A stretch of 64,000 nt of DNA, from assembly GCA_033064195.1 (NCBI GenBank), contig JARBJD010000001.1:788975-852974 (forward strand), read 5' to 3'. Positions within the stretch are counted from its first letter, which is position 1. The number at the start of each line of letters is the position of its first letter. Shown here in pieces: positions 10,874 through 23,489 of this stretch. The position numbers and the translations under genes are program-made. Below the pieces are notes generated by a model. That model did not search any database. It was not told the DNA's origin and saw only the letters and a program-made list of their open reading frames with translations. This DNA comes from Blattamonas nauphoetae (lineage: Eukaryota > Preaxostyla > Oxymonadida).

Positions 10874-13273
10874 ATGAACGAGAATACTGCGGCATTTGTA
10901 ATCTATCTCCCGCAAGTGTTTTCGGATGTAAATACTCAATCTCTTAGCCGTTCGATCGAAGAGTATGCTGCAAAACTGTTTCATTCACACATCTGGCAGG
11001 TTATGCCGATCACCTGCTCACCGATTGATGAAGCACCGCCAACCACATTAACTGCCCCATCAAAGTCCGACTGTCGTTTACCACGACTTTCTAACAGCGA
11101 TTTACAAAGCCATGACGGCTATCTGGCGATCGGAGGTTTCCATGAATATTCCGAAAATATCGATGACGAATGGATTTTAGTAGCATTCTTATTCCATCTA
11201 ACCACACTTTTGCCGGGCATTATTGTTTCTGTGACAGATGATGATGGAGAATTTCTTTTAATCGAATGCGCTGATTTCATTCCAAGATGGCTAAAACCGG
11301 AAACAAGTGAAAATAGAATCTTTATCACTTCTGGAAAACTGCACATAATTCCACTTCCCAAATCACCAGCGGACATTTCTTTGCCATTAGTTTCGCCAAC
11401 ACTCCAACAATCACTCGATATCATCCATCATTCTTCATGTGACACTGTTGCGAATGACTCCATCCAAGAAAGTATTCTCAATAAAATCAGGCCATTTGTT
11501 AAAGATTTATCGACAGACTTTCTGGCTCGAATCCCAAACCAACAGTTTGAAGCACAGTACGAAGCTCGTGTCATCCTCGATGCCCTTCCACTTTCATTCC
11601 TTTGTCGGGAGCTCGAACTTCCTGACACACTCTACCATCGCACTCTTGCTTGTTTACCACTTCCATTAGCCCTTCTCCTCCACGAACAACCACAGTTTGT
11701 TTCACCGATAACCCGTGCCTTTATACATGGCGTTGGCGAAGTATTTGGAAATGATGAAGATATAAAACGAAACACCCCTTACCATATTCCGAAGCAAACA
11801 GGCCAATCATTGCCATCGATCGGAAATCCTTCCTCTCCTTTCTCGGCTTCTCTGCGAGTGATGAGCAACGTTCGATTCACTCGCTGTCTGTTTGCTATGC
11901 TTCAGTTTCGAACAGTGGAGACTCCACATCGATGGGTTAGATGTGCAAAGCTGGCCTCGACTGGAAATGGAGTGGATGAAATCGGCCTTCAACATGCTGT
12001 CGACATCGGCACCAAATTGACAATCGGAGCAGAACTGCTGAGAGCAGAATGGGTTCGGAGAGGAAAGCCAAGAGACGCCAAATCACCACAGCCAGCTGTT
12101 CAGAGTGATGCCCCTGAGAGGATGCTGGTGGATGAGGGGAATGAAATGCCGGGTTTGCGTGGTTCGGGAGAATCGATGAATCCGAATGACATTCTGAGAG
12201 AACGCATTGACTCTCTGAACACGAAATACTCTCTTACACACAGCGACCATCCTTCCCCACGGGCTCTATCGCTTAACGAGAGTCTACACCTTCTTACCAC
12301 GTATCTTGATCAGATACAACAGGCTCAGCTCTCACAGCAAGTTGTTCTTGTTCGACCAGACGACACAACAGCACCATCGCCAGGATTCACATCACAGTCG
12401 GAGCATGTTCCTTTGGATGTGGCCTTCTTCCCACGAGACGGATTGGTGAGGAGGCTGAGTGGGATCGACGGATGGGAGGTGGTTGGAGGGGAGAGCGAGG
12501 AATGGATGTATTTGAGTCAAGAGAAAGTTGACGAGATGATTGCTGAGGAAGGGTTGGGGAATACGTCCAAGCAGAATGATCAGAAAAGCAGAGACAGAGA
12601 AACGATTACACAATCGGCAATGCAGAAGGAGGAATCAAATCTCAACGAACTACCAGCCGCTTCTCATCCTTCGAATCTCATGTCCAATCTCGACTCCTTC
12701 CTCTCAGCCCAATCATCGTTTGAGGGTGTTGACTCACCAACCTCCACCGAACAATCCCACAAGCCACCCAAACCAAGCCGCAGTGCTGTCGAAGGTGTCT
12801 TCTCGTCGATGGACGAGAGTGATCGACGAGCTGTTCTGGCGTGGATGGCGGATGGAGACGACGATGAAGATGACGAGACAGTCCAGTTTGACCAACTCGA
12901 ACGAGAAATCACCCGATTTGTGAGGGACACAACGGATATGAAGGATTGGGTCAGAAATGGAGCAGGTGTTCAGACGGAAGGGGAGAATGAGTCTTCATCA
13001 GAAATGTTGTCAGATGATGACAGCGACGATTCGGATGGGAGTGGAGAGGACGATGACGAAATTGTACAGACTCGCCAAGAAATGGAGAAATTGATGCAGG
13101 AAATGGAGAAAGAGCTCACTTTGGGGATGAACCAAAATGAAAATGACGCAGATTTTGATGTGACCTCTTTGGAAAACCTTGTTGAGAAGAATCTGAAGCG
13201 TTCTTTGAAAGAACAAGGAGCCTCAGCTGGACCTGCAAGAACACTATTGAATTCAATGGGTAGGCGCAAATAA
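10874..13273 (+). CDS. ECD: Ecdysoneless (ECD/SGT1-family) protein
   Basis: Intronless, 799 aa from ATG 10874. The ECD family signature is plain in the N-terminal half: DDEWILVAFLFHLTTLLPG, VTDDDGEFLLIECADFIPRW, ETSENRIFITSGKLHIIP, matching the human DNDGEFLLIEAAD...WLxPETSENRVFI block, then a helical region with RVMSNVRFTRCLFAMLQ. The C-terminal half is long, acidic and Ser-rich (DDDDEDDET, SSSEMLSDDDSDDSDG), as in animal ECD where phosphorylated serines bind the R2TP complex. ECD proteins act in pre-mRNA splicing through Prp8 biogenesis and in cell-cycle gene expression. In-frame codons upstream of 10874 lack an ATG and a cag lies just before them, so a small upstream exon is possible but not needed. 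Confidence 0.93.
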   Translation: MNENTAAFVIYLPQVFSDVNTQSLSRSIEEYAAKLFHSHIWQVMPITCSPIDEAPPTTLTAPSKSDCRLPRLSNSDLQSHDGYLAIGGFHEYSENIDDEWILVAFLFHLTTLLPGIIVSVTDDDGEFLLIECADFIPRWLKPETSENRIFITSGKLHIIPLPKSPADISLPLVSPTLQQSLDIIHHSSCDTVANDSIQESILNKIRPFVKDLSTDFLARIPNQQFEAQYEARVILDALPLSFLCRELELPDTLYHRTLACLPLPLALLLHEQPQFVSPITRAFIHGVGEVFGNDEDIKRNTPYHIPKQTGQSLPSIGNPSSPFSASLRVMSNVRFTRCLFAMLQFRTVETPHRWVRCAKLASTGNGVDEIGLQHAVDIGTKLTIGAELLRAEWVRRGKPRDAKSPQPAVQSDAPERMLVDEGNEMPGLRGSGESMNPNDILRERIDSLNTKYSLTHSDHPSPRALSLNESLHLLTTYLDQIQQAQLSQQVVLVRPDDTTAPSPGFTSQSEHVPLDVAFFPRDGLVRRLSGIDGWEVVGGESEEWMYLSQEKVDEMIAEEGLGNTSKQNDQKSRDRETITQSAMQKEESNLNELPAASHPSNLMSNLDSFLSAQSSFEGVDSPTSTEQSHKPPKPSRSAVEGVFSSMDESDRRAVLAWMADGDDDEDDETVQFDQLEREITRFVRDTTDMKDWVRNGAGVQTEGENESSSEMLSDDDSDDSDGSGEDDDEIVQTRQEMEKLMQEMEKELTLGMNQNENDADFDVTSLENLVEKNLKRSLKEQGASAGPARTLLNSMGRRK

Positions 13274-13427
13274 ATCACTTCCCTGAAGAATTTTGTGAAA
13301 TGAACGATTTCCTCCAATATTATCGATGCTCTCTTGAAGTCAAAGGATTGTTTGTGATCACAGCCACTTTTTTTATTTTTCTCATTGGAACGAATCGGAA
13401 ATTACAAGAATTGGGCTCGGTTACTTG

Positions 13428-14067
13428 ATGTATTCGAGTCGTAGATACCCTCTTTTTACTCCAAAAGAACAATCAAGAAGTCTCTCTTTCTCTCTGGTTT
13501 CATCGTGTTCAGACTCTGTGACGAGCCTTGGCTTCCAAATCTGCATAGAATTGAATTTCTATTTTGACATCATCAAAACTGTGGTTGTTGCGGTGACACT
13601 TTATATGAAATTCTTCCAGGTATGTCAATAACCCAATCCATCATTTTTCTCCAAGTTATTTCCTGAGCAACACGTCCTCTGGCGTAAGATCTCAAGTCCT
13701 ATCGAATATGGATTCTGGTTTCTCGTTGAACTGTTCCGCATTCCTTTAGGAAGAAAGGCAAATCTGCAAGAATCTGTTTGCCCAATATCTTCATTAATAT
13801 GATTAGTTCGTTGATTTCTCAACATTCACCGGCCTTACAGTACTGCAGATTATGTGGATCATTCCAAATTACATCGGTTTCGACGTCAAATGGTCCGAAA
13901 TCATCCTCCTCTCTGTGTACAGTGTTTTCATCTTGATCGAGATTATTTGGGCTCAGGTGATTACTGGAAGGTTGGAGAAGTACAATGTTGAAAAATATTA
14001 CATGTATCGATATCTTCGGACAAGTGGACAGGATGAGATGTTTTCGAAGCTTCTATTGAACAACTAG
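13428..14067 (+). CDS. TMEM17: TMEM17-family ciliary transition-zone membrane protein
   Basis: Exons 13428-13619, 13656-13775 and 13807-14067 give 190 aa (human TMEM17 is 198). Four hydrophobic segments are visible: LNFYFDIIKTVVVAVTLYM, IEYGFWFLVELFRIPLG, TGLTVLQIMWIIPN and IILLSVYSVFILIEIIWAQV. The diagnostic motif of the TMEM17/80/216 family, E-x-x-R-x-x-LG-x-x-x-NLQE, is present as ELFRIPLGRKANLQES at the end of exon 2. These proteins belong to the MKS module that gates the base of the cilium, so their presence implies a flagellated cell. TMEM17 is preferred over TMEM216/80 because of NLQE and the tandem C-terminal half, but family level is the safer call. Introns of 36 and 31 nt are needed to join the frames. 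Confidence 0.8.
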
Positions 14068-14161
14068 TGTTGATTTTGTCTTCATTCAGTCTTTATTTCA
14101 TTTCGTTTTGAGTATTACATAATGGATCCAGTGAAATTATAATTAGTGAATAATTGTTAAA

Positions 14162-14980
14162 TCAAGTTGATGAAAGATAGAAATAGCCGAGATCCCTTCC
14201 TCTCATGACAGTTCCAAATGGACCTGCTGTTCCCATCGCGACAACAAGGCTTTGATATGTGGTTGGTGCAACTTTTACCCTTTTCATAGCAGCAGCAAGA
14301 GCTTTTGTGTCTGAGTCGAATCCGAGTGTCACGCTGAAGAAAATGTGGAAAAAAAGATGATACTGTGGTCCAAATTCTTCAAAAACATTCGGACTTCCAT
14401 ATTCTTTCACGTATTTAATTTTTCTTTCGCGAACGACATCATCCTTGATATCCTTGACCCACTGTGGGACTGGCTGGTCTTGAACAGCCTAGAGAAGTAT
14501 GAAAAGGATAAAAAAAGATGAAACAAGGTGGCGAGTTGCATTGACAATTGTATCACTTAATGTTTGGATGTAAGAATCGATAGTTGAATTCCACATGGCA
14601 TAGGAACCTAAAACGGAGGTAAAATGATAAAATAATCCGAAAAAAGAGAAATACCACTTGCATAGGCCTTTTCCATAAAGATTTTTCCAGTCTTCAAGTT
14701 CTGTGTTGTCCTCTGCAGAACACGACGAAGAGTTGGCTCGCATCCTTCTTGGAAATTGGTCATATACAAGGTAATGTGAGGTTGATGGACAGTTTCAAAG
14801 AAAATTTGCATAGTTGGATCGTACTTTCTGATTTGTTGGTTATATTGAAGAGAGAGCTGGGGAGAGATATTGTGAGAAGAAATGAGAGACTTCTTCAACG
14901 AGACTGTCGACCTTTAGGTGAATATTGATTGTCCGTCCATAACAGATTTGGCTGAGGAGAATAGAGAGTTGAACTATCAT
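14162..14980 (-). CDS. Secreted 2H phosphoesterase-superfamily protein
   Basis: Five exons (14980-14891, 14856-14655, 14607-14525, 14488-14364, 14333-14162) give 223 aa. Two HxT motifs typical of the 2H/LigT fold are present: PHITLYMTNF in exon 2 and GPHVTLGFD, which is created exactly by removing a 30-nt intron (14334-14363). Each motif sits in a hydrophobic strand context and they are spaced as in two-lobed 2H enzymes. The N-terminus MIVQLSILLSQICYGRTINI looks like a signal peptide, so the enzyme may act in the secretory pathway or outside the cell. 2H proteins hydrolyse 2',3'-cyclic phosphates or ADP-ribose cyclic phosphate; the substrate here cannot be told. The four introns (30-47 nt) all restore frame. 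Specific orthology is unknown. Confidence 0.75.
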
Positions 14981-15191
14981 TGTCGCAAAAACCGAAGGTG
15001 GATAGATCGACCCGTACTACATTCTTCCTGGTTTCCAACACGCTCTGAAGTCCATAAAACGATACCCCTTATCCACATCTCTCTTTATTCTCGTAAAAAT
15101 TACACTGCGATCCCAAAATATCAAAACAGAGACACTCACATCGAAGAAATGAAAAATCAAGTGGCAGAAATGATGAGATGTCCAGGGAGAT

Positions 15192-18100
15192 TCAGAATAA
15201 TATTGATTCCATTTCTGAAGAGATGAATAAACGGAGGAAAAGAGACCCTTGAACAGATAAGAGGAGAGTGTTCAGATCAAACAGGCCCTTTGAGGCGATT
15301 AAAGCAGTCAGAGAGACGGTTTTGTTCTCAAACGGATGCAAAGTAATAGTTTCCTGAAAGAAATATTCAAAAATGACGCAAAAAAGACGATACAGATTGG
15401 AGGTTTGTGTTGAGAGCGATTCCTCCGACAAGAGTATGCGCCATTGGCAGGCTATCGAAGTGTTGCTGTGTGAGCTCAAGTGTTTGTTGGTGGCCGGTTG
15501 ATGAGACAGTTGAGGCCCGTCGACGGGTTGCTGGCTGAGTGAGGGTTTGGATGCTGCCTTGTCGGATGAGGGGAGATACAGAATTGGCAGGGGTTGAAGG
15601 AACTTGGGGATCTGCCATCAATTCGGCCCATTCTTTGATGGTGTCATTTGTGCTGAAGCCGCTTCCGAATTGACTTGACTCCCTTTCAGGAGGGAGTGTA
15701 GCGCTACTCGGCCGTGTTGAAGAGAGTAAAGATGTAATCGGATTGAATGAATCATTTGCTAAGCGTTGTGCGGTCATTGGTGATGTGGTGTGAGAATGGC
15801 TTTGTCCGAAGGCTCGTTTGCTGCTGAACTTCGGAGAGACAAATGGAGAGCGGATGGGTGTGAGAAGAAGTGATCTGAATATGCCAGTCTGCGATTGTGT
15901 TGTTTCACTTTTAACTCCATCAAAGCCACTTGGCACCGCGGCTGCTGGAGTGTCTGATGAAGCCGTTTTGGGAGGCTGAACTGATGCTTCCGGTGTTGGT
16001 TGGTTGTCTTCCAGTCCAAACTGTGTGTTCTCAAGCATGGTGTACCCAATGTTGTTCTGCATCAATCCCAAATGTTGCCTCGTTAAAGAAGGAGGTGGAA
16101 GTGGTTGAGATGAGGCTGAGACCGAGTGGGTGTTGCTTGAGAGTGTGTTGTCCGTTGTTGGAACAAGAAGGACACACGAGAACAAGCTGTTAGTGTGATT
16201 CCGAAGAGACAGATCAAACGACAGAGTTGTGAGAGGAGCCTTGAACGTGATGTGGTTTGGAATTGTGACTGACATGGAGATTGGAGAGGATGGTGATGAA
16301 GAAGAGAGCGCCGTGTGGAACGGTGACAAAGGAAGAGAGAAATCGGCAATATTCCCAAGAACCGATGATGGTTTTGATGAATCTGCGAAGAAGGCGGGGT
16401 TTGTTGCGATGAGAGAGAAGGATGCTGGAGTTCTGGTGGATGAGGCTTGGAGGGGTGGTTGAGCATGTGGGAGGTGGAGGGCAGGAGAGATCGGCGTGAC
16501 GCGATTCAGAACGGAAGAATACTGTTCGACTTCTGTTGAAACAACTTCTGTCGATGTGAAGGAGAGATCGTACAAGAAAGACTGTCCAGGAAGGACGATT
16601 TGTCGAGTTGGCTCGTCAATCTCGATCAGATCATCGTTGCTTTGCGGTGTGTCAACCTTCGTGTCCCACACCATCACCCAACCGACCACAATATGCACCT
16701 TGTTGAGCGATGACACCAGATGGGGATTCCACAGAGGAATTAATTGACTTGGGAGGGATGTGGTTAAGGGAACCGATTGAACGCCTGTTGTGGCTTTCTG
16801 CGGCTTCTCAGGAGTGATGTGTCCATTGGGGAGAACTGATGGAGCGAACAATGTTTTAATCGCGTGTGCTTTTTCTCTTGCGAGTCGCGACTGCTCCTTC
16901 CAGAAAGAATTGGACTGAGCATACTCCTGTGCAAAGAAGGTGAAAGAGGGAAAGCTGAACAAGGAGCGAGGCGAATGAGCTTGAAATTGGGATGGCACTC
17001 CCGCTTTCAAGTCGACCGTGCTGATACACGAGTCCGGGTTGAGAATGCCAACAGGAGTGGTGTGTCGCGGAGTTGGCAACTGTCCTCCAAAGTGGGTGGT
17101 GCTTGACAGAGACGCACTTGGTGTCATGAGTGTGTGAAGAGTGCCTGATTTATTGGAGCGGACCGGAAGCTTGGCAGGATGAGTGTTCTCTCGGACTTTG
17201 AGGACGAGTGTGGTTGTCTGGGCGGGCTGAAGAACGAGTGGATTAGATTTGATGTTTGAATCGTCCAATTCGAACTCAGAGTCGCTGTCGTCTTCCCCTT
17301 TCTTCTTGTGAGACGACGCTCTCCTTTTCTTCCTGATTGGTCGAACCGAGTACAATGGACTGACGATCGAAACAGATTTGATGATGATTCGAGGAGGTTG
17401 ATTCGAGTTCTCTGTGGTCTGTGTCCGGGATTGATTCAGATGAGACGAACGAATTGGAGCAGACATTGATGATCCACGGCGAGTGACGTCTTGAATATTA
17501 TGAGACGATTGTTTTGCCGCAAGGAATGAAACATTAAGATTCAGGACAGCGTTCTTCACATCGACTGTGCTCTTTGTGAGGATGGCTGTGAGATCCAAGG
17601 CTTGCACGACAATGAAAGTGTGTGAGGTGCGTGTGATGGTGTGAGCGAGAGGATCGATGGTTCCGACTGAGAGAGGGACAGACGATGATCTTGGATCATA
17701 TTCCTTCCCAACGCATCCAACTGTGAAGTGGACGGTGTGCATAAACCACGTACCAGCCTGGTCGAGCCCGACTGACTTCTCTCTCTTGTCTGCCTCACTC
17801 ATTTTGCTCACTTCCTGGAGTTGTTTCTCGTTTGAGAGTTGAGATGGGACAAATGATCCCCGTGCAACGAAGGGAATGCACAGTGTTTCACCAGGCTCGA
17901 GAATAGTGTTCTTCATGAACGATGAGAACGCGAATTCGGTATTTGGTGGAAGAGCGATGTATGGAGTCGGTCCGTTTGTGACCGTGGAAGTTGCAGGAGT
18001 TGCTGAAGGAGCTGCGGTTAATGTGCTGCTGGTTGGTCCAGTGCATCCACAAATTGTTTTGGTGAAATCCCATCCACTTGTTTGCTGCGTTTGTCCGAAC

Positions 18101-21100
18101 GAAAGCGAGAGTGTGGAGAGGAGATCCGTGAATGTGTTCTCACCGGACTCCTGCTGAGTCGGCTTCGTTGAAACGATCGGCTGAAATGGTTGTGAGGTTG
18201 GGAGAAGTGAGAGAAGAGCATGTCCACAATCCGACAACGAGAGAAGAGATACGTCCTCATTCTTCCACTGGAAGGGGCGCGGAGCTCTGCCCGAATGTTC
18301 AGAGACGGAATGGGATGCCATGGCAGGTGTCGATGCGCGAGGTGAAGCGTATGCACGTTGCTGCTGGATGGCATATGAAGATGGGGTGAATCCAGACGAC
18401 CGCCAGAATTCCGACCAATGTGCTCGTTCGATTGGATGTAACTTGTCGAGTGTAGTGAGGAGAGGATCAGCCTTCTTAGTTGGGGCGCGAACTGGGATGG
18501 TGTTGGGTGTGACCGGAACTCGAGACGATCCCGGGACAGATGGATGAATCGTGGGAAGTGGATCATCAGATGAGAATCCAAAATCGATGAGATCATTCTG
18601 CTCCTGTTTCGGTCCGTTCCAGACAAGAGCAGCTGCCTTCATTGTTTCATCATCTTCAGGAGCTGCGTGGTGCTTTTTAGGCGGAGAAAGATTTGATTGT
18701 TTCTCTTGAGTGTTCTCCCAGGCGCCTGAAGGATAGACAGATATCGACGAAGGTGGTCCAGTTGGAGATTTCTGATAACACGAGTCAATCGAATATCGTT
18801 TGATGATGGTCTCTTCATCAGTAATCCCGTTTTGAGAGGACTGTCCGAGAGGTGTCCCTTGTGGAGACTTCTTTTTCCGAACAAGCCCAAACGGATTCAG
18901 AAGAATAGTTTGTGGAGAATCATGTGCAATGACGATGTGGTGAGCTGGAACAGATCCTGTATTCGTTATGGTCAACATGCACACTTCTTCATCATCCGAG
19001 TTCTTGCTCTTTGGAGTTCCAATGATGCCGCCTTCAGGAATCACAGTCACATTTGGACTGCTCAGAACTGACTGTGAGAAAGCATCTTTACAGACAGATG
19101 CATTCACACCCTCTTTTCTTCGTTTGAGGGTGTCCTTGACACTATCGAGAGGAGTCTGGATGACGACTTCTGCTTCGAGTTGAGGGACAGGAGGGAGGAC
19201 AGCGAGTTTGTTGAAATTGATTTCTGTCCTCTTTCCAAGAACGCGATCCTCCATCGTGCTGTTAAGCCGATGCCCACTGAGGTCCATCATGTGTCCAATC
19301 GGGATGAAGTCGGTGGATCGTTCTGTCTGCGACGAGTTGAGCAGATTGTCATCAAACTGGATGAGATTGTCGCTGTGTGGAATCGGCATCTTCATCGGCC
19401 CAGAATTTGTGGAATATGACCGATTTAGAGGCGAACGGAATGTGTTTTTGAGCTTCCACGTGAAACCTTGAACAGTAACAGTACCCTGTTCAGTTGGGAT
19501 GAACGAAACAACGACGGGAGCAGACGTGCGAGGTGGAAGGATGATCTGTGATTCGCGGATGGTGATTGATTGGACAGACTGGGGGGAGAGAGACGCTGAG
19601 ACAGACGTGAACAAATTGTTCACTTTTGCTGCTGGTTTGAAGACAACAGTGACATGTTCTCCGTCACCCTGGGCTTGAGAAATCGGAGTAGGAACGAAAG
19701 ACAGGATCGGTCGAACCTGTTCGAGAGAGAGTGTCACGTGGAGAGGGTTTGTCAGAACAACAGCAGCAAGGATCTCCTCTCCAACGCTGACACTGCGGAG
19801 GATCTCATCGGGACTGATCATCCTCTTCTTCATCGCCTGCCGTTTGATACCTTCTTCGAGTTGCTTACGCTCTTCCTCAAGTGAGGGCTTGTTCGTCGAA
19901 ATGAAGCTTGGCCCTCTTTCTCGGCCAGCCTGTGTTGGTGTTGGCTGGCTCGGACCTTTTGAGGACGGAATGGTGTGTGCTCCTGGTTGTGAGCTTGTAG
20001 TCAAGTTCCCCACCAAGAAAGATGAGCGACGTGTTGGGGTCTGTGATTGAGCAGTTGATAATGGTTGCTGCTTCGACCGTGTCGTACTTGTCCCATCACT
20101 CATCTCCCTCACAATGGCTCTCCGGATCGAGCGATCCACATGTGTCCAGTTTCTGAGATTGGCTGGGACAGTTCGAGAAGAGGCTTCGAAAACAAGAGCA
20201 TCAGAATGTGTCATGGTGAGTGATGAGGACGGTTGCGTTGTGGTAAACGATGACGACCTGACTGGCTGAGTCATCGACCGTGTGACCGACTGATTGGTCA
20301 GTGGGAGATCTTTCATTGTCTTGACGAGTGACGGCGATGCCAGACAGAACGACGAATCTTCCACAATCGGGAATGGGAGATCAAATCGAGTGAAGTCAGG
20401 TTGACCTGAAGCTGACGGGACAAGAGTTGTGTCCTGATCCGGGTAGACATGCTGGCTGTTGAAGAAGCAGTCAAAATAGGTCCTCAGAGCATCGTCGAGA
20501 AGTGTGGGAGCGATTCTGATGACACGCGAGGGGACGGTCAAGGATTGAGGCAGGAGAGAGAAGGCTGGGTGATCGTCTTTTGGGATGGGGGAGACGGCGA
20601 GGTTGAACATGTTTCGAAGGACAGCTTCGGCGAGGACGTATTCTTTCAGTTCGGCGAGGATGAGTGCAATATGGAGGCGGAGAACGATCTGGATGGATGG
20701 GAAGTTGAGAACAAATAGAGGAGTGTTGATGAATGTCGCTGTGACTGGTGATTGTGATGGATACGGAGAGAATAACGCTTCTGCAGGCGTCGGAGAAATT
20801 GAAGAAAAGAAGGGCGACACGGACGGAGCTGTGACTTCGGTGAATGACTCGGGAGTGGTCATCTTTCGATCATTCTCAGACTGGACAGTGAGACGAGTGT
20901 AGATGAGTGATCGGAGAGCGAGGTAGAAGCAGAGCAGAGCATTGTGCGGCATGTTCTTCTGACGGTATTCAATTCCCGCTCTGAAAACAGTGCTGAGGAA
21001 GACGCGAGTGTTCTTTTTGGTCACAGCGATCTGTTCCAGCAGAGCTACTGTTCGGAAGAGTTGGACATGAGATGGACCGGTCATCTCCGGCGATGTTGTT

Positions 21101-23489
21101 GGCGAGGCGATTCGAAATTTGAGGTTGATTTTGAGAAGATCGCTCAGTTGAGAGGCGACACTCGAATTAACTATCGACTTTGACGCAGACGAGAAGGGAG
21201 AGGAGAAGGACGGAGGAGGACTGAACTGAAGATAGTTGAGGAGGAGCAACGTGTGTGGGAGAGTCGTTGCTGGTCGATGTCCCAGTGCACACGAATGAAG
21301 GAAGGTCTCACGGATGAGGAGCATGTTGAGATAGAAAGCGGTATTGTGGCATTCCATTCGATAGAACACATTGCAGGCGGCTATCAACCGCTTTGAGATT
21401 GAATCCACCCGCTTCTCCCTCTCTTTCTCGGGGAGAGGAGGGTTGAGAGGAGGAATTGGAGTGTTCAGCGGGCTGAGTCGGCAGGGCGGAGAGAGAGACG
21501 GGAGAATTCCCGAGTTGACCGACTCAGAATAGCACATCGCAACCATCGCACCAGACATAGCAGCGTGGAGGGAAAGGCGGGCTTCTGAGAAATCCTTTTC
21601 GAGTTGATGGTAGGTCAGTTGTGCGTGGTGTGCTCCGCCCAACAGGAAGAGAAGGTCAGCCTGGCGAAGTCTCCTCTCTTCTTCACTGCTGGTGGATATA
21701 ATCTTCGTGCCCTCATTGTATTTTTTCATTTTTTTGGAAGATGAACCGAAAATGCCCCATCCTGACTTTTGTCGGGAGAGATCTCGTTTGAGCCTGATGC
21801 ATTGGTTGACTAGATGGGGAAGAATTACTGTTGAGAGAAAACTCAGAGCAAATCTGTTGATATCATTCATGTTGGACGGAGAAAGAGCACGTCCGCGCAT
21901 GATTCGTGTCTGGCTGCTCGAGTGAGTTTGAGGGAAAGGTCTTGATTCTGTGAAGAGTGTATGGAGAGTTGTTTGGAATGTATGGAGCCCATCACTTTCA
22001 ACATCAGAAAAAATGTCAGGTTTATTGTTCACAGACACTGTGGATATGTAATTGTGCTGTTGTTGATTGGGTTGTCCAGGAGGTGGTGGTTTATTCAGAT
22101 ACTCTTCTGCAAAACGAGGTCCTTTAATGCTTTTGAGACCGTTCGAGTGAGTACTAATCCCATCAACAACAGTGTCGGACAGAACAGCTTCAGAATGATA
22201 GAGTTTTGTTTGTGACATGGATTTTGGTGGAGGAAGAATAGTCAATGATTTTTGTTGCGATACCTGCTCTCCGAATCCAACTGGCAATGGTTGTGGTCCT
22301 CCGAAAGAAAGTGGATCGTTAAATGCTTCAGTAAAGAAGCTGATATCAGAAGTCGAAGTGGACATGCTCAAAGTGCTTGGAGTTGAGATAAATTGCGATT
22401 GTCCAAAATCTGAGGAAAGATCAGTGTTGAATGATCCAGTTGGAGTCGATAGATCAAGAAAATTCAACGATCCCGATGAATTGAGTGTCGAATAGTGCGA
22501 AGGAGGTTGGGTCTCGGAAAGGAATTGGTTACTATGAATTTCACTTTCAGCATTTGGAGTAGGATCCAATTTCCAACCTGAATTTGTGTGTAGAACATAG
22601 ATTTTGGTCATCGGGAATTCAGAAATTGCAGCTTTCAGGACGGCATTAAGATCTGGTTCGAGCCCAGAACCAGGAGGTAGATCTTCATGTAGGAGAAGAA
22701 AAGTGACAGGAGTATTCATGTCTGAATCAAGATTGGAGAGATAATTCGGTAACTTGGTTGGATCATAGACTGTGCGCATGGAGACGAGGAGGTCATCCTC
22801 ACGGGTGCTCACAACAGCCAAAACTCCCACAGGATGATAGAGAGTGGAATAATTTTGAAGAATTCCTGCCATTTGAACATGTTGCATGATCTGACCAAAC
22901 CAGGGCATCGGTTGAATTGGAATTTGAGTTCTGTGAACGAGTGATTTTGTCTTGTTTATGGTGGAACTTGTTTGTGGAACGTCTGGAGTGGTGTCACCAT
23001 ATGTGAGGCTAGTGTCATTCGTAGTAAATTGCGGGATGACTGGAGCAACACTTTGAAGTTTGTTGAGAAGTGAGGCATCAACAGTTTTCTCCTATAGATG
23101 AATGAAGTTGGAGAAGACAATGAACGAAAAACAGAAAAATCGGACAGATTTGATTGATAAGAGTTCTGATGGCGTTATAAGGTTAATCTGGAAGTGTGTG
23201 ACCTGAAATAGTTTGTCCTCAGGTGTTGGCACCGTGGCTGAATAGGACAACAAAAATGATAAAATCCAAAAGATAAAGATGATTTAAAAGGAATAAGAGG
23301 TATCATAGTCAAATTTTGCGCATATATACCGTTTGTTTGAAGAGAGAGAAAAGGAGAGAGGAATTCTTTGGTGGATAGATGATTGCGATTGCAAATCGCC
23401 TCTGCTTTCTTCGATGCAGAAAGTAAGACATAAGGAACAGGACGGAGGGAGAAATATCCCGTCCCATTCCAGAAATCGTTATTCTGCAT
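15192..23489 (-). CDS. TRAPPC8: TRAPPC8 / Trs85, greatly enlarged TRAPPIII subunit
   Basis: Exons 23489-23330, 23237-23203 (35 nt), 23091-15394 (a single 7,698-nt exon) and 15353-15192 encode 2,684 aa, nearly twice human TRAPPC8 (1,435). The N-terminus reads PVPYVLLSASKKAEAICNRN and KEFLSPF, the TRAPPC8 APxVLxxxSPDAExxxxxNxLSxxExLxPF block, then PWFGQIMQHVQMAG..HPVGVLAVVSTREDD. The middle has LPHLVNQCIRLKRDLSRQK, RRLRQADLLFLLGGAHHAQ and helical repeats; the C-terminal half has Ig-like beta regions and ends SKGLFDLNTLLLS. Long Ser/Thr/Pro/Gln-rich inserts explain the size. TRAPPC8 targets TRAPPIII, the Rab1 GEF, in ER-Golgi traffic and autophagy. The start lies 63 bp from the divergent LRR gene. 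Confidence 0.9.
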
